Positions 35,991 through 44,855 of a DNA stretch of 64,000 nucleotides are shown one piece after another. The first letter of the stretch is position 1. Each line of letters begins with the position of its first letter. Location: assembly GCF_023111095.1 (NCBI RefSeq), contig NZ_JALGYW010000021.1, positions 26,897 to 90,896 on the forward strand. Reading direction: 5' to 3'. The notes beneath the pieces are model-generated. The model was given only the letters and a program-made list of their open reading frames with translations, made no database searches and was not told the DNA's origin. The DNA is from Maribellus sp. YY47 (GTDB lineage: Bacteria; Bacteroidota; Bacteroidia; Bacteroidales; Prolixibacteraceae). A program made the translations under genes and the position numbers.

Positions 35991-36905
35991 ATGCAAAAAA
36001 CACTTGTAGTTATCACTGGCCCAACCGGTATTGGAAAAACTTCAGTCGGAATTGAAATTGCCCGCCATTTTTCAACCGAAATCGTTTCCTGTGATTCGAG
36101 GCAGATCTACAAAGAACTAAATATTGGCACTGCGGTTCCCTCGCCGAATGAACTTGCCAGTGTCCCTCACCACTTTATCCAGTCACATTCAATCGAAGAA
36201 AATTATAATGCCAGCAGGTACGAGCAAGAGTCCCTCCAGCTACTCGAAAAGCTTTTCGGCCGGCTCGATTTGATTGTTATGGTGGGCGGCTCGATGTTAT
36301 ACATTGATGCGGTTTGCAAAGGAATTGATGAAATGCCCGATGCCGATCCCGAAATAAGAGCGGCACTAAAACAGCAGCTCAAAAAAGAGGGTCTGGAAAG
36401 TTTAAGGCTTCAACTCAAAAAGCTGGATCCGGACTACTACGAAACAGTGGACCTGAAAAATCCGAACCGTATTGTTCATGCTTTGGAAATAAGCCTGATG
36501 ACCGGGAAACCCTATTCTTCGTTCCGAACCAATCCGGAGAAAGAACGTCCCTTCAAAATCATAAAAATCGGATTGAACTGCGATCGGGAATTACTCCATC
36601 AACGCATTAACCGGCGGGTAGATAAAATGATTGAAGAAGGCTTAATAGACGAAGCCCGAAGTGTTTACCCCATGAAACACTTAAATGCACTGAATACCGT
36701 TGGATACCGGGAATTATTCGATTGGTTCGACGGAACAATATCCCATGAAAAAGCAATCGAACTGATTAAACGAAACTCGCGCAGGTATGCACGGAAGCAA
36801 TTAACCTGGTTTCGGCGCGACGAAAATGTGCATTGGTTCGAGCCCTTACGAACAGCAGATATAATCGCTTATATTGAATACACAATACAACAATATGACT
36901 CCTGA
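35991..36905 (+). CDS. miaA: tRNA dimethylallyltransferase
   Basis: The 304-residue enzyme adds a dimethylallyl group to A37 of tRNAs that read codons starting with U. Signatures are the P-loop GPTGIGKTSVGIEIA, the SCDSRQIYKELNIGTAVPS stretch with the catalytic Asp, VGGSMLYIDAVCKG, and LNTVGYRELFDWFDG near the C-terminus. The ending RRYARKQLTWFRRD is typical of MiaA. The next gene (NUDIX) overlaps its stop codon. Confidence 0.96.
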   Translation: MQKTLVVITGPTGIGKTSVGIEIARHFSTEIVSCDSRQIYKELNIGTAVPSPNELASVPHHFIQSHSIEENYNASRYEQESLQLLEKLFGRLDLIVMVGGSMLYIDAVCKGIDEMPDADPEIRAALKQQLKKEGLESLRLQLKKLDPDYYETVDLKNPNRIVHALEISLMTGKPYSSFRTNPEKERPFKIIKIGLNCDRELLHQRINRRVDKMIEEGLIDEARSVYPMKHLNALNTVGYRELFDWFDGTISHEKAIELIKRNSRRYARKQLTWFRRDENVHWFEPLRTADIIAYIEYTIQQYDS

Positions 36906-37365
36906 TCAATTCATCATACGCGTTTACGGAATTGTAATCAACAAACGAAACGAAGTACTGCTTTCCGACGAATTTGTGTTAAACATGAAAATGACCAAAT
37001 TCCCGGGCGGAGGACTCCAATTGGGAGAAGGAATTGCAGACGGACTAAAACGGGAATTTGCCGAGGAATGCAACGGACAGGAAATAGAAAATCTCCGCCA
37101 TTTTTATACAACTGATTTTTACCAGAAGGCTTTATTTTACGAAAACGCCCAGCTAATCAGTATTTATTACCTCGTTGATTTAAAGTCCCCGCTTCGATTT
37201 TCCGTTTCAGATAAAGCTTTCGATTTTGAAATTGGAAGCGCTGTCACTCAAAGTTTCAGATGGGTGAAAATAAATGAGTTGCAGGAAGATGGCATTACTT
37301 TCCCGATCGATAAATTTGTTGTGAACAAATTAAAAGAGATGCATGCCGACAAAGAAGACCAGTAA
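36895..37365 (+). CDS. NUDIX hydrolase
   Basis: The ATG at 36895 (156 residues) overlaps the miaA end; an upstream ATG at 36874 would overlap it more. The NUDIX box is visible as GGLQLGEGIADGLKREFAEE, with the REFAEE metal-binding glutamates near residue 46-51. The usual Gly-hydrophobic ending is replaced by CNG. NUDIX enzymes hydrolyse nucleoside diphosphates linked to another group; the substrate is not predictable here. It is cotranscribed with miaA judging from the overlap. Confidence 0.88.
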   Translation: MTPDQFIIRVYGIVINKRNEVLLSDEFVLNMKMTKFPGGGLQLGEGIADGLKREFAEECNGQEIENLRHFYTTDFYQKALFYENAQLISIYYLVDLKSPLRFSVSDKAFDFEIGSAVTQSFRWVKINELQEDGITFPIDKFVVNKLKEMHADKEDQ

Positions 37366-37428
37366 CTTTCATGAGCAGGAAACAGCAACAAACCTGCCTT
37401 TTATCTGCCTGATTTTCGAAAACAAGAA

Positions 37429-37914
37429 ATGAACGACACAGCAAAACGAAAGGCTCTTTTTCTCGACCAAGATGTAACCGCCAATCCCGATAAAGATTAT
37501 CTATTCCGAGTAGAAGATTTTAAGTTTCAACCCGAAATATTTGATCTTTTACGAAATTGCCACGATCAGGATTATCTAATTTTTATTATTACCAATCAAT
37601 CGGGTATTGCCCGCGGTTATTACACAGAAAACGATTATCTTCATTTAACGCAATGAATGACAGAACAGCTAATAAAAGCGGAAATACGCGTTGAAAAAGT
37701 TTATCTCTGTCCGCATCATCCGGAGATAACAGGTTTTTGCGATTGCAGAAAACCAAAGCACGGATTGATTGTTCAGGCACTAAAGGAATATAAAATCGAT
37801 CCAATGTGCTCAATTTTGACAGGGGATAAAGAAAGAGATATTTTAGCCGGACAAAATGCCGGAACAGGAAAGAATTTATATATTCAACCGCTCTTGAAAA
37901 AGGGCGTTTTTTAG
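37429..37914 (+). pseudogene. gmhB: GmhB-like HAD-IIIA phosphatase gene interrupted by an in-frame TGA
   Basis: Two open frames, 37429-37656 and 37657-37914, are in the same reading frame and separated only by TGA at 37654-37656. Joined, they give one normal-length D,D-heptose 1,7-bisphosphate phosphatase-like protein of about 161 residues. HAD motif I (FLDQDVT; the two Asp are kept, the usual Gly is Val), motif II (TNQSGIARG), the Cys/His zinc loop (CPHHPEITGFCDCRKPKHG) and motif IV (TGDKERDILAGQNAG) are all present. The TGA falls where relatives usually have Trp (LTQ-stop-MTEQL), so one G-to-A change explains it. An ATG follows the stop immediately, so restart is possible. GmhB acts in LPS heptose synthesis. 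Confidence 0.83.
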
Positions 37915-37940
37915 CATGTATTTTTTCAAAAATTTGAAAC

Positions 37941-40157
37941 ATGCAACATTTTACACAGGCAGAAATAAGTTACATTGAAGATCGCTACCAGGATTTTCTA
38001 AAAGTATTAAAGGGAAAATTCGACGAAGAAAGATTGGCACGAATTGAAAAAGCATTTCGTTTTTCAAACGCTGCACACGACGGGATTAAGCGGAAGTCGG
38101 GGGAACCCTTTATTATTCATCCTATTGCCGTTGCAAAAATCGTTGCCGTAGATCTCGGATTGGGCGCCACGTCAATAGTATCGGCGTTATTGCACGATGT
38201 GGTGGAAGACACTGAATACAGGCTCTCTGACATTGAAAACATGTTTGGCGAACGGGTAGCCCGCATTGTTGACGGACTTACAAAACTTTCGGGTGATTAT
38301 GATTCGAGACATGCGCTCACGCTGAAAAAAATGCTGATGACCTTGTCGGATGATGTGCGCGTAATTCTCATAAAAATTGCCGACCGCCTTCATAACATGC
38401 GAACACTGGATTCGATGCAGCCGCATAAAAAAATTAAAATCGCTGCCGAAACACTGTTCCTCTATGTCCCGCTAGCTCATCGCCTTGGATTGTATGCCAT
38501 TAAAAACGAACTCGAAGATCTCAGTTTCAAACACAAGCATCCCGACGAATACAACCAGATTTTGTTGATGCTTCATAACCAGGAAGAAAAAAGGAATTAC
38601 CTGGTCAACGAGTTCATCCGGCCGATTGTCGAAAAGTTGAAAAACGAAGATTTTAATTGCGCAGTTACCCACCGGTTAAAAACCTGTTATTCAATCTGGA
38701 GAAAAATGCAGAAAAAGTCGGTGACATTCAACGAGGTTTACGACATTCTGGCGATTCGGATTGTAATCAAATCGGTACCTGAATTTTCAGAAAAAAGACA
38801 ATGTTTTGATGTACTTTCTATCGTTACCGACATCTACAAACCCAAACCCGATAGGATTCGCGACTGGATTACAACACCAAAAGCAAATGGTTACGAATCG
38901 TTGCATGTTACGGTAATGGGGCCACAGGGGAATTGGGTGGAAGTTCAGATCAGGACCGATCGTATGGATGACGTTGCAGAACACGGATTTGCAGCTCATT
39001 ACCGCTATAAAGACATCCGGACATTTGAAAATGAACTGGACCCATGGATTGAACAAATCAGAGAATTATTGCAAAGCAACGATTCAGATGCTTTTGAATT
39101 TCTCGACGATTTCAAACTGAACCTGTACTCTTCCGAAATAAATGTATTTACGCCCAAAGGAGACATGATTTCGCTGCCTCAGGGATCAACCGTAATTGAC
39201 CTGGCTTACGAAATACATACCGACCTGGGAAACAAATGTATTGGAGCGAAAATCAATCTTAAGCTGGTGCCATTGAGTCACGTACTGCAAAATGGCGATC
39301 AGATTGAGATTTTAACTTCCGAAAACCAGGTTCCCAAGCTCGAATGGCTTAAATTCTCGAACACCGCAAAAGCACGCGGAAAAATAAAGGATGCTTTCAA
39401 AACCGAAAAAGCCAAACATACCGAAAAAGGCAAACAATTGGTGGAAGATGCCTTTAATCGGATAAAGGAACCACTTTCGGCGAATAACCTGAAAAAACTG
39501 GTGGCCCACTACAACATGAATAACCGCGACCAGCTTTATTCTGAAGTTGGAGTAGGATTTATTGATCTCGGAGACATCAAGGAAATTATTGGAAAAAAAT
39601 CGGAGAACAAGCTCGTAAAATACTGGAACATCACCTTCGGAGGAGGCAATAAAGCCGCAGAGAAAGAAGCAGACCACAGCAAAAAAATCGACCAAAAGAA
39701 AACCTTTCTTCTAAAAGAGACACAAGACAACACCTCGTTTTCTCTGGCCAAGTGCTGCAATCCAATTCCCGGCGATCCGGTGGTGGGTTATTTAAGCAAC
39801 GAAGAACACGTGATTATCCACAAAGTGGATTGTCCCGAAGTCGCCAAACTTCTCACGAACCAGGGCGAAAACATCATCCGCGCCGAATGGACCAAGTTTA
39901 AACGGCAGTCGTACCTTACCCGCCTGAACCTCGAAGGCTTCGACCGCCTCGGCATTGTTCACGAGGTAACTACTGTTATTTCAAAGGGGCTGAACATAAA
40001 CATGCGGTCAGTAAAATTTGATACACACGACGGAATTTTCAAAGGTGATCTGTTTTTGTATATTCATAACGCCGAAGACCTGAAAAGCCTAATCTCGCGA
40101 CTTAAAAACATCAAAGGCATTGAAAATGTGAGCAGAGTGGAAAACCTGAACGAATAA
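37941..40157 (+). CDS. RelA/SpoT family (p)ppGpp synthetase/hydrolase
   Basis: The 738-residue bifunctional enzyme makes and degrades the alarmone (p)ppGpp. It has the full long RSH layout: an HD hydrolase domain with HDVVEDTEY near residue 86-94 (metal site intact, so hydrolase activity is expected), a synthetase domain with KANGYESLHVTVMG near 315, a TGS domain (INVFTPKGDMISLPQGST), and a C-terminal ACT domain. The conserved CCNPIPGDPVVGY stretch precedes the ACT domain. It lies directly after the interrupted gmhB-like gene and before a fur-like gene. Confidence 0.95.
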   Translation: MQHFTQAEISYIEDRYQDFLKVLKGKFDEERLARIEKAFRFSNAAHDGIKRKSGEPFIIHPIAVAKIVAVDLGLGATSIVSALLHDVVEDTEYRLSDIENMFGERVARIVDGLTKLSGDYDSRHALTLKKMLMTLSDDVRVILIKIADRLHNMRTLDSMQPHKKIKIAAETLFLYVPLAHRLGLYAIKNELEDLSFKHKHPDEYNQILLMLHNQEEKRNYLVNEFIRPIVEKLKNEDFNCAVTHRLKTCYSIWRKMQKKSVTFNEVYDILAIRIVIKSVPEFSEKRQCFDVLSIVTDIYKPKPDRIRDWITTPKANGYESLHVTVMGPQGNWVEVQIRTDRMDDVAEHGFAAHYRYKDIRTFENELDPWIEQIRELLQSNDSDAFEFLDDFKLNLYSSEINVFTPKGDMISLPQGSTVIDLAYEIHTDLGNKCIGAKINLKLVPLSHVLQNGDQIEILTSENQVPKLEWLKFSNTAKARGKIKDAFKTEKAKHTEKGKQLVEDAFNRIKEPLSANNLKKLVAHYNMNNRDQLYSEVGVGFIDLGDIKEIIGKKSENKLVKYWNITFGGGNKAAEKEADHSKKIDQKKTFLLKETQDNTSFSLAKCCNPIPGDPVVGYLSNEEHVIIHKVDCPEVAKLLTNQGENIIRAEWTKFKRQSYLTRLNLEGFDRLGIVHEVTTVISKGLNINMRSVKFDTHDGIFKGDLFLYIHNAEDLKSLISRLKNIKGIENVSRVENLNE

Positions 40158-40224
40158 TTTATATCCATTCTAAAAGAATCAAAAAAATTTATATTTTTGA
40201 AACCTATTTAAAATTGGTTTAATT

Positions 40225-40662
40225 ATGAATAACCAGAAAACCCGGGAAACAGTAAGAACAATGTTTACCGAATACCTGGAAAAGAACGGACACCGAAAAA
40301 CACCGGAAAGATTCGCTATTCTTGATGAAATTTATTGTCGAGACGGACATTTCGACATTGAGTCGCTGTACATATCGATGAAAAACAACAACTACCGGGT
40401 TAGCAGGGCTACACTTTACAACACCATCGATCTTTTACTGGATTGCAAATTAGTGGTAAAGCATCAGTTTGGGAAAAATATTGCTCAGTTTGAAAGAGCT
40501 TTTGCCACGCTTCAGCACGACCACCTGATTGATATGACGAATGGTACTGTTATGGAGTTTTACGATCCCCGTATCCGAGAGATTATTGAAGATGCCTGTA
40601 ATAAGAACAATTTCAGGCTCTCGCATCACACGCTGTATATTTATGGCGAACATGTGAAATAA
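40225..40662 (+). CDS. Fur-family transcriptional regulator lacking CxxC zinc motifs
   Basis: The 145-residue protein has the winged-helix N-terminus of Fur proteins ([26 protein letters not shown] and [18 protein letters not shown]) and the dimerisation part with the H-D-H motif of [12 protein letters not shown]. In typical Fur this region reads HDHLICxxC; here neither of the two CxxC structural zinc motifs is present. Metal sensing through the His/Asp site remains possible. It is followed by a clear terminator and by purA. Which genes it controls cannot be told. Confidence 0.87.
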   Translation: MNNQKTRETVRTMFTEYLEKNGHRKTPERFAILDEIYCRDGHFDIESLYISMKNNNYRVSRATLYNTIDLLLDCKLVVKHQFGKNIAQFERAFATLQHDHLIDMTNGTVMEFYDPRIREIIEDACNKNNFRLSHHTLYIYGEHVK

Positions 40663-40694
40663 GTGAAGTTACCGCTTCATTAAAAAATATTAAG

Positions 40695-40719
40695 ATCCTT
40701 CCCTGCGAAGGATTTTTTT
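40695..40719 (+). terminator. intrinsic terminator of the fur-like gene
   Basis: The arms ATCCTTC (40695-40701) and GAAGGAT (40707-40713) with a five-base loop are followed by a T run. Confidence 0.85.
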
Positions 40720-40767
40720 ATGTGTGCAAATAAAATTATTACTACTTTTAAATGCTTAAATCGAAAG

Positions 40768-40808
40768 CCGTGAAAATTCGTCGTCAAAGATTAATTTTCA
40801 CGGTTTTG
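40768..40808 (+). promoter_or_regulatory. terminator-like hairpin in the purA leader
   Basis: A perfect 11-bp stem (40768-40778 with 40793-40803, CCGTGAAAATT and AATTTTCACGG) with a 14-base loop is followed by TTTTGT, 28 bases before the purA ATG. Since the fur-like gene already has its own terminator, this second hairpin could be an attenuator or a back-up terminator. No alternative antiterminator pairing was found by eye. Confidence 0.45.
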
Positions 40809-40831
40809 TATGTAATATAAAAATCAAAATC

Positions 40832-42106
40832 ATGAAGGTAGATGTTTTGTTGGGCCTCCAGTGGGGAGACGAAGGAAAAGGCAAGATTGTGGATGTGCTT
40901 ACTCCAAAGTATGATGTTATATCCAGGTTCCAGGGTGGTCCCAACGCTGGTCATACACTCGAATTCAACAACATCAAACACGTACTTCATACCATTCCTT
41001 CGGGAATCTTCCGTGAAAACAAAATCAACATCATTGGAAATGGAGTAGTCATCGATCCGGTGGTTTTCAAAAAAGAAATTGAAGCGCTGAATAAAATTGG
41101 CGTTGATATCTCGAAAAACCTTTACATCTCGAAAAAAGCCCACATGATTTTGCCGACCCACCGAATTTTGGATGCCGCCTCGGAACAGCAGAAAGGTGCA
41201 ACCAAAATTGGATCGACATTAAAAGGTATCGGACCAACTTACAAAGATAAAATCGGCCGCGACGGATTGCGTGTTGGTGACCTGCTCCACAACTTTGACG
41301 AAAAATACACTACGCGTATCGACAACCACAAAGTAATGCTTACCGAGTTTTACAAATTCAACTACGAAGAAATGTTGAACGAGTGCGAAAAAGACTGGTT
41401 TGCCGGGGTTGAAGTATTAAAGTCGTTCCAGATTGTAGATACCGAACATATGATCAACGATGCGATAAAAGAAGGGAAATCGGTATTGGCAGAAGGAGCA
41501 CAGGGAACTTTGCTCGATATCGACTTTGGTTCGTATCCGTTTGTTACCAGTTCGAATACCATTTGTGCCGGAGCATGTACCGGACTTGGCATTGCCCCAC
41601 AAACCATCGGCAAAGTGTTCGGGATTTTCAAAGCGTATTGTACACGTGTTGGAATGGGCCCGTTTCCGACCGAATTATTGAACGAAACAGGAGATAAAAT
41701 GCGCGTGGCAGGTCACGAATTTGGATCGACAACCGGTCGTCCACGCCGTTGCGGATGGCTCGATTTGGTAGCTTTGAAATATTCGGTAATGCTAAACGGA
41801 GTAACCGAACTCATCATGATGAAAGCCGACGTACTCGATGATTTCGAAACCATAAAAGTTTGTGTGGGCTACGAAATTGACGGCGAAGTGGTGGAACAGT
41901 TCCCGTTTGAACTGGACGACAGCGTAAAACCGGTTTATGTGGAACTGCCCGGCTGGCAAACCGATCTTACCAAAATTAAAGATCAAAATGAATTCCCGGA
42001 AGAACTGAACAACTACATCAACTTTATTGAAGACGAGATGGGTGTTCCGGTTTCAATCGCATCGGTAGGTCCGAACCGCGAACAGACCATTTTCCTGGAA
42101 CAATAA
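40832..42106 (+). CDS. purA: adenylosuccinate synthetase
   Basis: The 424-residue enzyme joins IMP and aspartate with GTP in AMP synthesis. Signatures are GLQWGDEGKGKIVD at the N-terminus (P-loop and catalytic Asp), QGGPNAGHTLE with the catalytic His, GPTYKDKIGRDGLR, and GSTTGRPRRCGWLDL. The length is normal. An intrinsic terminator follows, and a hairpin in the leader may regulate it. Confidence 0.97.
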   Translation: MKVDVLLGLQWGDEGKGKIVDVLTPKYDVISRFQGGPNAGHTLEFNNIKHVLHTIPSGIFRENKINIIGNGVVIDPVVFKKEIEALNKIGVDISKNLYISKKAHMILPTHRILDAASEQQKGATKIGSTLKGIGPTYKDKIGRDGLRVGDLLHNFDEKYTTRIDNHKVMLTEFYKFNYEEMLNECEKDWFAGVEVLKSFQIVDTEHMINDAIKEGKSVLAEGAQGTLLDIDFGSYPFVTSSNTICAGACTGLGIAPQTIGKVFGIFKAYCTRVGMGPFPTELLNETGDKMRVAGHEFGSTTGRPRRCGWLDLVALKYSVMLNGVTELIMMKADVLDDFETIKVCVGYEIDGEVVEQFPFELDDSVKPVYVELPGWQTDLTKIKDQNEFPEELNNYINFIEDEMGVPVSIASVGPNREQTIFLEQ

Positions 42107-42130
42107 GAAAAAAAGCAATTCAACATACAG

Positions 42131-42167
42131 AAAACGTTTCTTCGCATTGCGCTGGAACGTTTTTTTA
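42131..42167 (+). terminator. intrinsic terminator of purA
   Basis: The arms around AAACGTTTC (42132-42140) and GGAACGTTT (42154-42162) are followed by T's up to 42166. It starts 25 bases after the purA stop. Confidence 0.75.
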
Positions 42168-42287
42168 TTTTCATATTTTCATTTTAGTTAAGTTTTTTGT
42201 CTGAATAAAGGGCAATCCCCGCCGTTCTGTTTTATAAACAGATTTTCTTGATTATATTTAATGCACTGCTTTAATTCGGGGGGAACA

Positions 42288-43721
42288 ATGCAATTAAGCG
42301 ATCAAAAACTGGGACTTTATACTGATTTCTATGAGCTGACCATGGCTCAGGGATATCTCGCCTGCAACAAACAAAACCAACAGGTTTGCTTTGATTATTA
42401 TTACCGAACCAATCCTTACAAAGGTGGATTTACCGTTTTTGCAGGCCTGCAGGATTTGCTCGACATGCTGAGCGATTTCACGTTCACCGAATCCGATATT
42501 GAATATTTAAGCAAACAGGGATTCTCTACCGATTTCCTTGATTATTTAAGTGATTTCAGGTTTAAAGGACGTTTATTCAGCGTAAAGGAAGGAGAAATTG
42601 TATTTCCAAATGAGCCGCTTGTACGCGTTGAAGGTAACATTATCGAATGTCAGCTAATTGAAAGCCTGTTGCTGAATATTCTGAATTTTGAGTCACTGAT
42701 TGCCACGAAAGCTTTTCGCATTAAATTAATCGCAGGAGAAAGACTGTTTGCTGATTTTGGGTTGCGCCGGGCTCAGGGACTTGGATCCATTCATGCAAGC
42801 CGGGCAGCAGTAATCGGGGGCGCAAGTTCAACGTCCAATGTGCTGGCGGCAAAACTTTTTGACATTCCTGCCAGCGGAACAATGGCGCACAGCTGGATAC
42901 AAAGTTTCGACAGCGAACTGGAAGCTTTTCGTTCGTTTGCCCAAACCCATCCCGACAATACGATTTTGCTGGTGGATACCTACGATACCTTACAATCAGG
43001 TGTTCCGAATGCCATCATCGTTGGGCACGAAATGCGAGAGAGAGGCGATCAGCTAAAAGGCATCCGGCTCGACAGTGGCGACCTCGCCTACCTGAGTAAA
43101 AAAGCCCGCAAAATGCTGGATATGGCAGGGCTTGAGGATGTTCAGATCATCGCCTCCAACCAGTTGAATGAGTACGTTATCAAAACGCTGCTTCGCGATC
43201 AGAATGCAGCGATCGATGGATTCGGAATCGGAACCGAACTGATCACCGGGAAAGATAACGCTGCACTGGATGGCGTGTATAAACTGTCGCTTATCGACAG
43301 CGAACTTAAAATGAAGTTTTCTGAAAATACAGAAAAAATAACGCTTCCGGGAAGAAAGCAAGTAATCCGGTATTTTGATGAAGATGGAAAATTCTTCCGC
43401 GATGGAATTATCCTCGAAGAAGAAAACCACGAGGAATTGGACAAAATCTATCACCGGGTTTATCCCGAAAAAAACTCGGAAGTTTCCGGGCTGCAAAAAG
43501 AGCACCTCATGGAACTTGTTTTTTCTGACGGCAAAACATTAATTCCAAGAAGAAAACCACAGGAAATTCACCGGTGGCTGGAAGAACGATCGCAACAATT
43601 ACCTGAAGAACACAAACGATTTATAAGTCCGCATATTTACAAGGTTGGAATATCGGAAAAACTGATGAACGCCCGCAACACCCTAACCATTAAATTAAAA
43701 ACCTTACACCAGGGAAAGTAA
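42288..43721 (+). CDS. pncB: nicotinate phosphoribosyltransferase
   Basis: PncB makes nicotinate mononucleotide for NAD salvage. The ATG at 42288 (477 residues) is preferred over one nine codons upstream, because an unusually purine-rich GGGGGGAA lies just before it and the family N-terminus (LGLYTDFYELTMAQGY) follows. Other signatures are FADFGLRRAQG, the segment ASSTSNVLAAKLFDIPASGTMAHSW, and the phosphoribosyl-binding region RLDSGDLAYLSKKARKML. CCCCG at about 42216-42220 in the leader could pair with the G run and hide the start. The next gene begins directly after the stop codon. Confidence 0.94.
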   Translation: MQLSDQKLGLYTDFYELTMAQGYLACNKQNQQVCFDYYYRTNPYKGGFTVFAGLQDLLDMLSDFTFTESDIEYLSKQGFSTDFLDYLSDFRFKGRLFSVKEGEIVFPNEPLVRVEGNIIECQLIESLLLNILNFESLIATKAFRIKLIAGERLFADFGLRRAQGLGSIHASRAAVIGGASSTSNVLAAKLFDIPASGTMAHSWIQSFDSELEAFRSFAQTHPDNTILLVDTYDTLQSGVPNAIIVGHEMRERGDQLKGIRLDSGDLAYLSKKARKMLDMAGLEDVQIIASNQLNEYVIKTLLRDQNAAIDGFGIGTELITGKDNAALDGVYKLSLIDSELKMKFSENTEKITLPGRKQVIRYFDEDGKFFRDGIILEEENHEELDKIYHRVYPEKNSEVSGLQKEHLMELVFSDGKTLIPRRKPQEIHRWLEERSQQLPEEHKRFISPHIYKVGISEKLMNARNTLTIKLKTLHQGK

Positions 43722-44825
43722 ATGATTGAAATTATCAGACCCACTTTTGTTATCGACAAAGAAGTTTGCTTGCAGAACATCGAACGAATGGCTGAAAAAG
43801 CCAAAGCGCACAACATGCGTTTCAGACCTCACTTTAAAACCCATCAATCGGCTAAAGTCGGTGAGTGGTTTCGCCACTTTGGAGTAGATGCCATCACCGT
43901 GTCGTCGGTCGGGATGGCTGAATATTTTGCCATGAACGGATGGGACGACATCACCATTGCTTTTTCCCTGAACATACTTGAAATGGCTCACATCAACCGA
44001 CTGGCCGCTTCGGTAAAGCTAAACGTTTTACTCGAAAACAAAGAAGCTGCTGAAGTACTCGCCGCGAAGGCCCAAAACCCAATTGGGGTGTACCTAAAAA
44101 TCGATACGGGCTACAACCGAACAGGTATTCCTTTGTCGCGAACAGGAATTATCGATGCCATTCTCGACACCATTGCTGCCAACAAAAAAATAACTTTCAA
44201 AGGATTTCTGACCCATACCGGGCACACCTACGCAGCCCGCTCTACCAACGAAATATTTAGCCGTCAATTTGATGCGCTCCTCAAAATGAAAAGTTTGAAA
44301 GCAGCCTACCTAAAACGATTCCCTAAGGTGGAAATCAGTATGGGAGACACACCTTCAGCGAGCATCTGCAGTAACTTTAGCGGAGTTGACGAGTTCAGGC
44401 CGGGCAATTTTGTGTTTTACGATCTGATGCAACAAAACCTGGGCGCCTGTTCCATGAAAGACATTGCCGTTCGGATGGTCTGCCCCGTAGTGGCCAAACA
44501 CGTTTCCAGAAACGAAGTGGTCATCTACGGAGGTGCAGTACATTTTGCAAAAGATAGCATTCTTAATACCGACGGAAAGCCTTTATTTGGCCGGATTATT
44601 ATTGAAAAAGACGGAGAAAAGCAACTGCTCGATACCAACAACTATTTATCCAGACTGTCGCAGGAACACGGAATCATTAAAACAACTCCCGCCAATTTCA
44701 GAGAAATTAATGTGGGCGATTTAATAGAAGTAATTCCCGTGCATTCGTGCTTAACTGCGAACCTGGCCAAAACCTACCTGACTACTGACGGAGAAGAAAT
44801 TCCTACGGCAAATACTTACCTTTGA
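43722..44825 (+). CDS. D-threonine aldolase / D-serine dehydratase-like PLP enzyme
   Basis: The 367-residue protein belongs to the fold-type III PLP family with an alanine racemase-like N-terminal barrel. The PLP lysine lies in FRPHFKTHQSAKV near residue 46, and ITVSSVGMAEYF follows. The C-terminal domain contains IPVHSCLTANL, where His and Cys are the metal ligands known from D-serine dehydratase and D-threonine aldolase. It splits D-3-hydroxy amino acids or dehydrates D-serine; the sequence does not decide between them. The ATG follows the pncB stop codon with no gap, so translation is likely coupled. It converges with the ABC ATPase gene. Confidence 0.87.
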   Translation: MIEIIRPTFVIDKEVCLQNIERMAEKAKAHNMRFRPHFKTHQSAKVGEWFRHFGVDAITVSSVGMAEYFAMNGWDDITIAFSLNILEMAHINRLAASVKLNVLLENKEAAEVLAAKAQNPIGVYLKIDTGYNRTGIPLSRTGIIDAILDTIAANKKITFKGFLTHTGHTYAARSTNEIFSRQFDALLKMKSLKAAYLKRFPKVEISMGDTPSASICSNFSGVDEFRPGNFVFYDLMQQNLGACSMKDIAVRMVCPVVAKHVSRNEVVIYGGAVHFAKDSILNTDGKPLFGRIIIEKDGEKQLLDTNNYLSRLSQEHGIIKTTPANFREINVGDLIEVIPVHSCLTANLAKTYLTTDGEEIPTANTYL

Positions 44826-44855
44826 CGGAACATCGGAACAAAATACATCAGCACA

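Noticed and set aside
37429..37914. Two independent small genes
   Set aside because: Both frames are the same, adjacent, and together make one complete GmhB-like protein; each half alone lacks needed motifs.
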